A DNA stretch of 64,000 bases, taken from contig ML769408.1 in NCBI GenBank assembly GCA_009733575.1, forward strand, positions 124,001 through 188,000, read 5' to 3'. Below are positions 42,402-53,882 of the stretch, piece after piece (position 1 is the first letter of the stretch; every line of letters starts with the position of its first letter). The stretch is from Gymnopus androsaceus JB14. Lineage: Eukaryota > Basidiomycota > Agaricomycetes > Agaricales > Omphalotaceae. Position numbers and translations under genes: made by a program. Below the pieces are notes generated by a model. The model was not told the DNA's origin. It saw only the letters and a list, made by a program, of their open reading frames with translations, and made no database searches.

Positions 42402-44317
42402 TCAGAGTTCGGCGAAAAATCCCCCTTCTACCTCGACCTCGTTTCTCCCTTTCTTCTTCTTCTGTACCAAAGGATCTTTCTCCTTTTTCTTTCGCTTTCT
42501 GGGTTTAGAGGCCTCAGGCTCGACGTCAGAGGAACCCTCATCGCTATCTTCCTTCGCAGTCCCGTGAGGGGCGTGAAATGGTACAGAATCATCCGGTCCT
42601 CCTTCGATGGAAATCCCGTCCCCCCCATCGGCATCATCATTATCTTGCCGCTCGTCAACCCCCACCTCTGCATTTTGACCATTAAAAAAGGAAGCGAGGT
42701 TGGTCAGCTTTAGAAGCTCATCATGGCCCGCACTACCCGCCCAATAATGCCCTGGCAAGTCTTCACGGTTGCTGTCATCATTATCCCCCCGGTCACCCCC
42801 TTGATTTACTCTAGAAATATCGGAGCGCTTAAGCGCATCCGCAGCTCGTCGCTGTCTTCATCGTCTAACGTCAATTCGCTCATACCCTCGCCAACAGCGA
42901 TTCGCTCTACCGGCCATTCGCCGTGGTCAGCGACCACTCCTTGCAATTGCGTGGGGAAAACACTGACTGCCCTCACAAAACCGTCCGACGAACCAGTAAG
43001 GATCGTACTACTGGGGTCCACATTTGGTAAAGAGGCGGGAAGGGCGCAAAGCGCATCTACAGAGTGGGGATGTCTATATATCACATCATGTCACTGGAAA
43101 ATTCAGCTGTAATGAAGAAAGATATTTGTACTAACCCTGGTATACGGTCTACACAATCACCCCATCCACTGCTCCGGTTGAAGACCGAAAGGATGCCAAG
43201 TTGAGTGCCGACAACAATTTTTGTAGCCCTAAAATTGAACATGTAAATGTCATAAAAGAAGCCCCACGACACGCGAAAGTAGGACATGAGAGGAATCAGT
43301 TCGGGGCAAGCATCCGTAAAGTTTCCATCTGCATTTGGCACACGTTACATCTCTGCCTCCGTTAACATGAAGGAATTCATGGAACAAAACGGGTTGATGT
43401 ATGTTCAAAACGACGATGGCGGCGGATAAACGCAGCAATACCGAGAGAATGATCCCGGGCGCTCAGAAAAATAACAAAAAAAATCGCTGAAGAAAATATT
43501 AAAAATCGTTTCATACCCTTTTATGGGAACAATGGAGAGTAACTCGTCCTCTTGATCCTCGGATTGGGCAGCAGGTTCGGTTGTTTTGGCCCGAACGTCT
43601 ATCACTGAAAGCGTCCCATCACCACTACCAAAGTGAAAGACGTCTCAGGACGGCGAACAACGCGCATGCACATCAGAATCGTACCTGGTAGCAACAAGCT
43701 GTTTCTTGTCGTCCAGCCATAGAAAGTCGGTGATATAGTCGAAATGATGTGTGTACTTGCGCACAGAATCTTTTGTTCTCGGGTCCCACAACTGCACTCA
43801 GGGATATCATATTATTCCAAGCTCATAAATTGATGTGAGGTGCAAACTCCCCTTTATAATGCCATCGTCATCTCCGGTGACCGTTGTACGATTGACGTGC
43901 TTCACGCGATTGATAGCAACCCTTTCATCGGAGTAATTCGGTATTTACAGGTGAAGGGACATGGATCATATCTCACTCATGGGCTTTTGCTCGACTTTCC
44001 AGTAGTTTCCCTGTCACGGTGTCGATAGTACTGAAGGAAAGTGGCGCATTTTCAACTAATGCATGCACGAAGATATCATCCACTTACTGTAGTCCCTTCC
44101 CCTTCCCTACGGTGTAGAGCTTGTCTCCAGCTTCGTTGATTGCAATTCCGCGGCAGGATTTTTGTGAAAGCTTAACTGAAAAAACTTCCTTATGCCGACC
44201 TTGTTGATCATATGCAAATGCCTTGACTTTACCGTTGAGTAGTGCAGTGTAGACCGTTGAATGTGAGGGGTGAAACACCAAGTCAAAAATTTGTGCGCCT
44301 ACGGAGACATCCGTCAT
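42402..44317 (-). CDS. JIP5: JIP5/WDR55 WD-repeat protein (ribosome biogenesis)
   Basis: JIP5 is a nucleolar WD40 protein needed for 60S subunit production. Eight exons (44088-44317, 43977-44030, 43852-43921, 43685-43791, 43517-43624, 43136-43228, 42810-43073, 42402-42771) give 431 aa. Family signatures are clear: QIFDLVFHPS, GDDDGIIKLWDPRT, ATSGDGTLSVIDVR, QSEDQEDELLS, VVGTQLGILSVFNRSSGWGD, HPHSVDALC, ILTGSSDGFVRAV, DHGEWPVERIA and a Lys-rich tail KPRKRKKKEKD. The donor after exon 3 reads GGGAGT where GTGAGT is expected. A GT 4 nt downstream, paired with an AG 5 nt before the usual acceptor, would give a 434-aa protein with three extra residues. Intron 5 is 288 nt, about five times the local norm. 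The intron before the last exon is only 38 nt. Confidence 0.92.
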
Positions 44318-46781
44318 TGAGGCAGAAGCAGCTGCAGACTGTTACTGTAGTCGTCGTTCGTAACGACAAAAAAGATTAAAAAAAGGTGGCTAAAAAAGGC
44401 GCCCAATTTCCCGGGTACGGACCGGACTTGGCAATTGCTGATTAGCGCTGTTACTATTGATGCACCTACTTAGAAGTGCAATCCGACTTCATCTGAGCGT
44501 AGTTTGAGTCCGTTCCCTTTCAGACTTTAATATAACCTTTTATACATGTAATCTAAAGGTCTGTATGTTCAGATTGGCGAGATAAAAACAAGAAAATATT
44601 CAGAATTTTTATGAAGTTTGAAAACCTTGCTGTTTCGAGCTTTTTATGCTCGGTAAGAGATGAACGATTTTTTATTTACTTCTGAGGCTTAGACAGGACA
44701 TTTATATAGACTAATTAGGGCATTCAAGCATTATCCGGCAGTTGTAATCAAAGTTGAACGCTCTCGAGCAAGAAAAAAGAGGTGGAAGTGTAACTTCGGG
44801 GATTGCCGACGCCTGCCAAAACGCGTTTGCATTGCCCGCCAAATTTTGACCTCTTCTCGGTTCGGTGCTGGCCGAACTCATCGTTCGCCTAAAATCGTCA
44901 AATTCAGGAAGTACATACTTTAGGGTATGTACAGCTTAAGTTCAAAAATTGAAGCCCATCGGTTGAGATTTGCGAAAGTTTTATGATACGGACATTTGTG
45001 ATTGCACTTGTCGTACATCAATAGTATGCTTGTTGGTTGTCGCGAGGGCAAAGAGAAGTATATACTGTCTGTATTTTCCAAGCGCTAGTACTAAGGTGCT
45101 GAACGGTTGAAATTCGAGAACCTTGGAAACTCTCGAGTAATGAAATCTAGAAGAGAAGAGGACTCCGGATTCGGAGTCGTCAGAATCAAGTATGGCACAA
45201 CCCCTTGAAATCAAAATACTTAACTGTTCTCCACGAACGGCACCTTGGAATGACCGAGCTAAGGATATGCAACCACCTCACGTCGTACAGTAAAAGAATA
45301 GCTCGTGCAGTAGGCTCTAGCTCCATCGTTTGAAGTTGAAGGTCCCTTGTGATAAGTCGTCGTAACCTTAACTAGATCGATTGATGCATCAAGACTGGAG
45401 CTAGACTGGTTGTGATGCAATCTCTCGAGTCGAGGCCGAGTATTTTGGTATATGATAATACGCCTAGCTATCACTGGCAGCCATCATGTTAGATTAGCGG
45501 CATTCCGTATGAGGTACATCGAGATTCGAGACTCCGAGGAGAGCCAGAGCTTTGCAGGGTCAAATAAAATGCATCGCTTCTGGAATCGCAAAAATATTCC
45601 GCCTTTGCGCAATGATACATGTAGAACTTCAACCTGTATGACATTTCTGGGGGTGGCATAAAATACTTTAATTCTCTGAGATCCATGTCAAGGATTTGAA
45701 CGCAACGAAGGTCTTGGTCTTGTGGGTTGGATACTCTCGATAAGTAGGTTTTCTCAAATTATAGTGCCCACCGTGACAGTCTCACTTCAGTTCTGGACTG
45801 TCGTTAATCTTTCAATGACGATTTATATCGAAATAGATAACTGTGATTGTTTCGAGCGGGGCATATCTTGATGCAAGTATTGAAAGAGCTTGAAGAAATG
45901 TGAAACTCGAAGACGATATTGATTTTGAGTCCAAGCATCTTTAGCCATTTTTTTCTTGAGAGATGCAAAAGACTTGAATGTAAGTATTAAAGCAAAAACC
46001 ATTTGAAGGAGGCCAAGGTCAAAGCTGTTCTAATCAAGCGCTTTTAGTTGGCTCCGCAACAAGCGCCTGCCGCCGCCTACTCTTTCCTTTAGTTCATCGT
46101 CCACGTCAGTCCAACGGTGGACGAAATTTACGCACTATAGCTAAATGACCCGGAGAATGGGCCTCAGGCTCTTTGAGATCTCTTACAGTAAATCCGTCGA
46201 ACAAAGATCACTGTCTGAAAACGGAATATACTCGAATACAGACTGACCTGTATATAATGTCTGTAGACCCGGGTTGGAGGGCATACTGGCGAAGCAAATG
46301 GTGCGTCTTCTTCGTGCGTCAAGTTCAAAAGAATCTTGCGGCGAACACTCAGTACAGAGCCGTAAGACGGCTGGATTCGGCAGACTATCTACCTCCTCGC
46401 CACTGGCTATGCATCTACACATACCGCTTCGCAGCATTCCTGCTCATCATGATTGGCAGGGACAGACCGGCTGGGGGTTTGTTACGCGTAGCTTCGGTCC
46501 TTCGGAGAACGGCAAAGTGCCATGGAACTTCTAAAAGATGCTTACTGTCAGAACATATTCAGCGGAACTAAAGATGAAGTTAAGGGTATGGTGGTGAGTG
46601 TTTATGTTACAGCGTTATTTGTATTGGATACTAAAACCATCTGGCAAGACTTCGACGTAAGAGATTCTTCTCCGGGCTCTATGATTGTGCACGTGAAGTC
46701 TACCAACTCCTCCGATTTCCTTCCGAACGCTCTATAAAAGCTTGCGATAGAGAGCCCCAATGGGTACTGAATGAGAGCTCA
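44318..46781. other. 2.5-kb spacer, no gene seen
   Basis: It separates the JIP5 start (minus) from the AKR start (plus) and so is their divergent upstream region. No ORF with an ATG and a domain, and no RNA gene, was found. Confidence 0.5.
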
Positions 46782-48338
46782 ATGGCTGCCATTTTCCAAC
46801 CCGAAGCACCCCCGGGTCCCCATCAGCGACTGGCCCGTTATCGTCAACTCGCCCCTCGTTCCTCGATCCATGTCTCCCCACTCTGTCTTGGAGGTATGAG
46901 TATCGGAGATCAATGGTCAGATGGGTTCGGTTCCATGGATAAACAGTCATCTTTCAAACTCTTGGATGCTTATTACGAAGCCGGAGGCAACTTCATTGAT
47001 ACTGCTAATATATAGTCGGTTTCAACTGTCCTTCATTCCAGTGTCGAGATGGTCTAATTCTACTTCCATTTCAGCCAGGAAGGCTCATCCGAGGAATTCA
47101 TTGGCGAATGGATGGAGGAACGTGGGGTTCGTAGCGAGATGATTATCTGCACCAAAGTAAGAATTCAAGTTTCTCTCCCAAGTACTACCATTAAACCTGG
47201 ATGGAATTCCAAGTACACGAACATTCCCGGTCGAACGAAAGGTGTGCCCCTAGCTAAACAGAAAGTTAATTGGGTCGGGAACAACATCAAGTCTATGAAA
47301 GTAAATCTCGACATTAGTTTGAAAAGATTGCGTACGGACTACATCGACATCTACTACGTCCACGCATGGGACCTACATACATCTGTTGAGGTACGAAAGA
47401 GTCTAGTCAAGTTCTCTCTGAACTACTCGCATCTTACTAATTCATTAGGAAATCATGGATGGCCTGCACAACCTAGTGGTTGCGGGTAAGGTTTTGTACT
47501 TGGTAAGAAATGATATTCAAATAATGAACGGAAAGCTCTGACTTTCCCGGTACAGGGTGTATCAAATGCACCAAGCTGGTTTGTTGTCAAGGCTAATGAT
47601 TATGCCCGTTCGAATGGCAAAACGCCCTTCGTAGTTTATCAAGCGCCGTATTCTATTCTAAAAAGAGATATAGAACGGGATATTTTACCTATGTGCCAAC
47701 ATGAAGGTAATAATCCATGCTCATAGCCCTGTTGCGGCTGTTATTCACAAACCTTGACAGGAATTGCCCTGACGCTTTATTTTGTACTTGCCGCGGGCCA
47801 TATTCGTACAACGGAGGAGGAAGAGAAACGTCGTGCCAGCGGAGAAGAGGGAAGAAAAGGATCTCTTTTTTTCACGTCATGGGAGCGCACGCCCGAAGAA
47901 GTTAAAGTGTGCGATGGTCTCGAAAAGCTAGCTGCTCAAATTGGGGCGAAAAGCATCGCGGCTCGTAAGTCATAACTTCTTTCCAAATGCTACACAGTTT
48001 ATTGATAATGCTTAGTGGCAATTGCATATGTTCTTCACAAGGCTCCCTATATATTTCCCATTATCGGGGGACGCAAAGTTGAGCACCTGCAGGCTAACAT
48101 GGAAGCTCTCTCGATCAGTCTTTCCAAAGAGCAGATGGTTTTTCTTGACAGCTTGCAGCCTTTCGATAAAGGATATCCGCTCAATATTCTGGTGAGTTTG
48201 TTACTACGAGCCATGCTTCTCATCTTCATTTTCATCTACCTACAGGGTGACCCCAGTGGATACCCTCGTCCAGTGAGGTCGATTGCAACTATTGATGTTG
48301 TTCCTGTGGTGTCCGCGATAACTCCCGTTCATGATTGA
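46782..48338 (+). CDS. Aldo-keto reductase, aryl-alcohol dehydrogenase type
   Basis: Eight exons (46782-47014, 47075-47156, 47214-47390, 47449-47502, 47556-47706, 47761-47964, 48016-48191, 48246-48338) give 389 aa. AKRs of this type reduce aldehydes with NADPH. The catalytic tetrad is visible: Asp in FIDTAN, Tyr in [10 protein letters not shown], Lys in IICTK and His in [34 protein letters not shown], and the cofactor end [15 protein letters not shown] complete the barrel. Length and motifs match fungal AAD proteins, which are linked to aryl-aldehyde detoxification and lignin-related metabolism. The next gene, an SDR in the same direction, starts 164 bp downstream. Confidence 0.94.
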
Positions 48339-48502
48339 GTATAGTAACTGTATATGAATGTAGAAACAAATTTTTGCGAGATGAAATGAGAATGAGTAGT
48401 CGAATTCTAGGCTGCAAACCTATACGCACGATCACGCACGGCGGGGTGGGGTGGAGAACTGATGATATCATAGATATCTTGTTTTGACCTCAAGCTTTCG
48501 AC

Positions 48503-49800
48503 ATGCCAGAAACCGATCTGAATGGACAGCGCGCAACCGAATTATTCAATCTCAAGGGAGTAGTTGCAGTTGTAACTGGAGGAGGTAGTGTAAGTCTTCT
48601 TCATTGAGTTGGAAAGGTCAAGTACCTAGATTCGGTAGGGAATCGGATTGATGATAAGTTCAACCTTACTCGCCAACGGAGCGACGGTCTATATCATCGG
48701 GCTCAAGCAAGCAGAACTTGATAGGTAGGTATCAATACTCAAGTACGAATCCTAATTCAAAGAGTTGACGTGCATATAGGATATGTGGCATATACAATGA
48801 TGCCAGTCGAAAGCTGCAGTCCGAGTCTGGGGGTAAAATGTATGGATTAGAAGGTGATATCAGCTCAAAAGTATGTTTTTCTAAATGTGTTGTTGACTAT
48901 CTGACCTACGTACTCTAGTCTGAAGCGAAGAGACTCGCAGAGGAAGTGGCAAAACGTGAACCCTATGTCACAGTTCTTTTCAATAACGCCGGGATTCAAG
49001 CAGGTCAATTTAAACCACCCTCGGAGGCTACCGCTTCAGCCTACGTTTCAGCCTTTTTTGACGATATCCAGCCACAAGATTTCAACAATGTCCTCAATAC
49101 CAACGCTGTCGGCGCATATTGGCTGACATTTGCATTTTTGCCGGTGAGTCTTGTGCTTTGAACTCTTCTACAGGAGTTGACTTTCCATTAGTTGCTGGAA
49201 ATGTGGAAAAACTCAGATGAAGAAGTGACGAAGAAGTTTGTACCACAAGTGATCATGACAAGTAGTATGAACGGGTGGACGAAAGTAAGCAGTGGTTGAC
49301 GCTATTCACGGTATTGGTCACTGAGGGTATTTTTTAGGATTCAAACACATCGGGGCGTTCATATCCATACATGTTCAGCAAAAGCGCTATTGGGCATGCG
49401 ACTTCGTCTCTTGCGCACGAGCTTCTTCCTCTAGGCATTCGGGTCAACGGAATAGCTCCCGGTCAGTTGCAAAACAATGAAAGATGATCCAAATCTAATT
49501 AATCGCATACTCTAGGACTCTTTCCTACCGAGGCATGCCGCTGTCTCCCATATTCCAGCCTGACATTGAATATCATTCATACTTATCTAGATGTCGCTTC
49601 CTGGGCACTCAAACGAAGCAGGAGTAACTATTGCACCTCCCGAAAAGACCTGGGGGTTTGATATCCCGACTGTCAAGACAGGCGGTACTAAACGCGATGT
49701 CGGTGCTCTGGCCTTGTGCTTGATCACAAACTGGTTTATTAACGGAGAGACGGTGCTTATCGACGGTGGCGTGAGTGCTTCTATTCCATTCGCTTCTTGA
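48503..49800 (+). CDS. Short-chain dehydrogenase/reductase (SDR)
   Basis: Eight exons (48503-48589, 48639-48724, 48780-48870, 48919-49143, 49192-49284, 49338-49461, 49516-49532, 49591-49800) give 310 aa. The Rossmann motif TGGGS-GIG is split by intron 1. LEGDISS, NNAG, NTNAVGAYWL, the Ser of VIMTSSMNG and the catalytic Tyr/Lys in YPYMFSKSAIG are all kept, and IRVNGIAPGLFPTEM and GETVLIDGG end the fold. It is a classical NAD(P)-dependent SDR; the substrate is unknown. Exon 7 is 17 nt. The following intron (49533-49590) begins with GC instead of GT. The gene sits close behind the AKR gene and the two may share regulation. Confidence 0.93.
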
Positions 49801-50440
49801 CAGCCTACCCAAGGATGACATCCTTTCTTTTTTCCTTCAGACTCTATTGAAACATCCGTCGTCGTACTGAAGAAAAGATCAAACTTGAAAATAACTTGAT
49901 AGGAAACTGCGATTATCGCTCAAAATTCATGTACTAGTATATTATTTCGCGAAAGTTGAAACCACTTGAACAAGCAAACTGTCACTGTCCCGTGAAAGTT
50001 TTGCTATGATGCATAGGAAGATCATGCTATGACTTCCAAAAGGTTTTGTACTCTCCCCTAATACTGACGATCCCCAGAGTGCATATGCAGATCTTTTACA
50101 TAACCCAGAGTCCTACAGTTTGTTTCAAAATATTTCCTCCTCTTAAGTTCTATATGTTTGACAGGTACAAAAAGTAGCACTAGCAGCGAATGTAAGAGTA
50201 GGTGATAAGCGAGACGACTACTAGAATACTTGGTGAAATATGATGATTCCAATGCAATAATAGATTGACAATGAGATAGTGGAGGGTAATGCAGATGCAG
50301 ATGCTATGAGAAATGAGAAACGAGAACGAAAAATGCAAGTAAAAATACACGAGATGATGATGACAAGATCCAAAGAAGAAAAGCGAAGCAAAGAACGAAA
50401 TAGTAAAGAAAGAACCCCTCGATCTAAATATGCAACACAA
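49801..50440. other. Convergent 3' spacer
   Basis: It lies between the SDR stop (plus) and the stop of the Pro/Ser-rich gene (minus). No gene seen; a purine-rich plus strand at 50280-50430 is low complexity. Confidence 0.45.
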
Positions 50441-51700
50441 TCACAACGACCTCAACGCCCTTAAAATATCTTCATAATCCTCCTCCTCCCTTCGCCTTCC
50501 TCCTTTGTCCCATACCCACTTTTTGCTATACTTCTTCAGAGGCATCGCGCGGAAAGAGTTGTGGCCTCCTGAAACACATGAATCTGACATTCCAGTATCA
50601 AGGACTGACTCTTGGTCCGTTGCAAAAACAATGTCATCAAATCCACCTTCCTCCGAGTCGTCATCAGACAAAAACTCGTCCTGTTCAAGCTCCATCAGCC
50701 TTCTCGAAATGGCCGCAGGATCCAGAGGTGGTTCATGCCGCTGCTCGGGTGTAACAGTACCTTCCGCCCCTCTAAATCTCGTCAGATGATCCAGCAAATC
50801 CTTCGCAGCTTGCGGATCGCGTGCAGAGGAGATAATCGGTACCAGCTCATCCGGGACGGTTTCCCCCAAGAAACGCTTGAGCTTGGACAAGCGACGCCGT
50901 CTCGCTAACGAAGGTGTTGGCATCGGCGTCGTTGGGAACTCCAATATGGTGGAATTTGGACTGGGGATTAAAGTATCACCGGATGAGTTTTGATAACTCG
51001 GGGGTGATACTAATACTACCACCGCTGTGTCATCGTACAATTCAGGTGCGGGATTAGTAACGGTAGAGGTAGGTGTAGGAACAGGAACAGGAGCAGGAGC
51101 AGGAGTGGTCCCTGGTTTTAGCGAGAGTGGTTGGGGAAGACGTCGAATTTTTGGGGGAGAAAGGTGATTGGGGGATTGGGTGTGAGGTGTAGGAGGTAGT
51201 AAAGGTGTTGCTGGGGTGACACTGACCGATATGGAGACACCGTTTGTCTTTAATAAATGTGGAGTAGGAGGGAGAGGACGCGTCCTAGGAGAGGTAGCTG
51301 GAGAAGTTAAGGGTGAAGGAGAAACGGAAGGAATCGGGGGAAGAGGAAGAGGAAGAGGTAGTTGAGGCAACGGCCTACTTCTGTCCTTTCGAGAGATCGG
51401 AAAAGAATCAATTTCGACCTCTTCATCTCCACTGTCTTCCAGAGACTGCTGGAGGGTAACAGTCAAATCTTCGGATGAACCCTCTAGACTGGGAGAAGAA
51501 TAGGTCGAAGAAGAACAGGAAGAAAGAGACGATGCATCCGAGGGCGCCCGGGTCATGTCGTGTTCAAGATGTCTTTCGAGATCCTGGAACGTGTATTTTG
51601 GATGAATTCGCAAAGGGCTAATCGAGATGTCGAACTCTAGGTGGGGAACCTTTGAATCGTGGAAGCTCGTTGGTCCAGAGCAAGTAAGCGACAAAGACAT
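50441..51700 (-). CDS. Single-exon Pro/Ser-rich protein with conserved C-terminus
   Basis: Function not recognised. One exon of 419 aa from the first real ATG (MSLSLTCSGPTSFH), which has an A at -3. The first 50 residues have a compact beta/helix look (LEFDISISPLRIHPKYTFQDLERHL). Ser-rich acidic and long Pro-rich stretches follow (LPLPLPLPPIPS, APAPVPVPTP). The region RRRRLSKLKRFLGETVPDEL and the very C-terminus (KKYSKKWVWDKGGRR, YEDILRALRSL) are not low complexity and look like the conserved functional parts. Absence of introns is unusual beside its neighbours. It is probably an adaptor or regulatory protein; that is inference. Confidence 0.8.
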   Translation of the reverse strand: MSLSLTCSGPTSFHDSKVPHLEFDISISPLRIHPKYTFQDLERHLEHDMTRAPSDASSLSSCSSSTYSSPSLEGSSEDLTVTLQQSLEDSGDEEVEIDSFPISRKDRSRPLPQLPLPLPLPPIPSVSPSPLTSPATSPRTRPLPPTPHLLKTNGVSISVSVTPATPLLPPTPHTQSPNHLSPPKIRRLPQPLSLKPGTTPAPAPVPVPTPTSTVTNPAPELYDDTAVVVLVSPPSYQNSSGDTLIPSPNSTILEFPTTPMPTPSLARRRRLSKLKRFLGETVPDELVPIISSARDPQAAKDLLDHLTRFRGAEGTVTPEQRHEPPLDPAAISRRLMELEQDEFLSDDDSEEGGFDDIVFATDQESVLDTGMSDSCVSGGHNSFRAMPLKKYSKKWVWDKGGRRREEEDYEDILRALRSL

Positions 51701-52888
51701 AGTCCTCGCACAAAACAAACTTGCCAAGCAGTCGGTAAGAAAAAGGGAAAACCAACCAAGACAAATGGGCTGTGCTTAAATAACGAGACATGGAACGCGG
51801 AGGAAAAGGGTCGCGTAAAAAGCGGAATGCCCCATTGAGACAAGGACATATAACAACTGGAATGGTTACGTGACAGAAATGTGGGCGAGTTCATAAAATG
51901 ATGTCGAGATGCTGTTGGAGGCTGTTGGGCTTGTCGATATCTTCGAGTCCAAGTGTTTCCTGCCACGTACTTGCATCCAAACTCCTCCTTTGCCTTTGCA
52001 GTCGATTCGGAATCGCCGGGAAGGAGGATGCATCAGAGACAGGCGTCGCCCAATGTCCATGACATTCGTGGATAACCAACCGCACCTTTTACCATTTCAG
52101 GAACTTGAACAATCAGCTTGCCGCCAACGAGGCGTTTAGAATAATGAAGTCGACTATAATAAAATACCTTTGTACTCATGGGTCCATCAATTTTCCGACA
52201 ACGTTTACTCCATCCGCTCAAGAGCCTTTGTCGGACTAGCTTGAACTCTACTGTAGATGCTACATCCACTTTGTAAGTACCAGCTGCATTTCGCGACGAC
52301 GGTAACCAAGATCATTGCACATCGGATTCGTCCCGATGGGTATCACTGGCTATCAGCGTGCACCGTGCAAGGCGAGCCACCCTAGGCTAGTACTCGTGGC
52401 TCGTCGTACCGGTATCATGATCCCTGTAAGACCCGTGTAAGTAGTAACGGTGGGACTAAGCGGAACCTCATGGATCCGGGCAAACTGTTTACTATGGAGG
52501 GACTCGGATATAGAGTGGATCGAGAAACGGTTGTCTGTGGCGCGAGGATGAATCAGCCAAACTTGAAGGATATCGATGAGAGTCAGTACCCGAACCCGAA
52601 AGTCAAATTTCAGTAAGTAATAATAGTCTTGTGCTCTTCATTATCATTATTAACAGCTCCCGCTGGATCAGAAGGGCCTCCCACTCGTAACTCGGAGCGA
52701 ACGCATCCGATTATCCGTAGGGGACAAATTGATTCTTTGAGGTAAGTATCACAATACTTAGATAGCGTGCTACCGAGCCAACATACAAGGAGAGGGACTG
52801 TGCAAAATATAAAATCCAGAATGGCGAAGGCCCTGATACTTCCGGATTCTGGCTGGATGAGTATAGCGCTCAACCTCTCAGACTCTGA

Positions 52889-53450
52889 ATTTCAAAAGGT
52901 AAGTAGGAAGGAAGAAAGGAAATGCGCATACTCCAAGAATGTATAAGTTGGAACTGGTAGTTGCGATTCTAGAGACGCCCTGAAGGAAGGGAAGGGGCTA
53001 CCGGTCTTTCAACTATTTACTTGCAAAATACTAGGCATTGAGCCGTACGGAAAAACGGCAGTCAGTCCTGGATCTGCATTTAGTATTAATATCGGTGGGT
53101 GGGATGGGATGGGAGACCGGTCACTATCCTATCCTGTTCTATCTTATCGATTTCCGGATCCTGACTGTCTCATGCTCGGGATTTCAAAAGGTAGGTAGGA
53201 AGGAAGGCTAGTGACGGCCCACTGGTCCTTCAGCCACTAGTACTTATTTACTTGCAAAATACTCAGGCTGAGCAGTGAGATCGGCACCTAGGCGGTAGTA
53301 CGGTACTATACCGTATGGAAAAACGGCAGCCAGTCTGAGGACTCCGCTCTGCATTTATTATAAAAATATTGGGATAGAATGCGAGAAAAATTGGAGAAAA
53401 GAAAGCCCCGGCCATTGTCTTCAGGTTATCCTATCGAATCAGGTAGATCC
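52889..53450. repeat. Diverged direct repeat, two ~270-bp copies
   Basis: Copy 1 starts at 52889 and copy 2 at 53181. Shared blocks occur in the same order: ATTTCAAAAGGTA, TATTTACTTGCAAAATACT, GGAAAAACGGCAG, CTGCATTTA and, later, a run like CCTATCC(T/G). Indels of tens of bases separate the blocks. Confidence 0.7.
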
Positions 53451-53786
53451 ATCACATCTATCTATCACTGTTCATTCAGACACTAGTAGGCAGCTTACAT
53501 GCATCCTCCCTGCCTGATGTCCCTCGAGCGTCCCGGATTCAGTTCAACTACAATTCAACTGTAGCCAGTATATATACTGCAAAGTTAAATTAAGTTTAAG
53601 TAAAGTATGCACCTGCTGTGCGTCTATAGCTGTAGGCAAGTCGGGAAGGAAGGAAAATCTCATTACACGGCACATCCGTTTGGAGATTATTCCAGTGTAC
53701 CAACACCTTCAATTGTCTCCCGGCACTCGGGAACCCGAGACCATAACGAAGGAGCTCAGTCTTTAGACTTTACCCCAGCACCCAAC

Positions 53787-53882
53787 ATGACATACGCATG
53801 CGGGTGTGGTTTTGATTGTGGTTGTGCGCAACAAGACTCTTCGTGTAAGTATGCATATGCATGTAAGTACCAGATGATCTAA
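53787..53882 (+). CDS. Possible metallothionein-like mini-ORF, 31 aa
   Basis: A 31-codon ORF holds six cysteines in C-x-C pairs (YACGCGFDCGCAQQDSSCK). The C-x-C pairs and lack of aromatic bulk resemble fungal metallothioneins that bind copper, zinc or cadmium. A TATATATA box at 53569-53576 lies about 210 bp upstream. GTAAGT at 53846 could be a splice donor that would replace the last nine residues. A second, diverged copy near 54368-54435 has lost most cysteines. It may equally be chance, and I give it low confidence. Confidence 0.25.
   Translation: MTYACGCGFDCGCAQQDSSCKYAYACKYQMI

Noticed and set aside
51637..51966. Minus-strand ORF overlapping the start of the Pro/Ser-rich gene
   Set aside because: It is a different frame of the same 5' end and adds no domain; the ATG at 51700 gives the better start.
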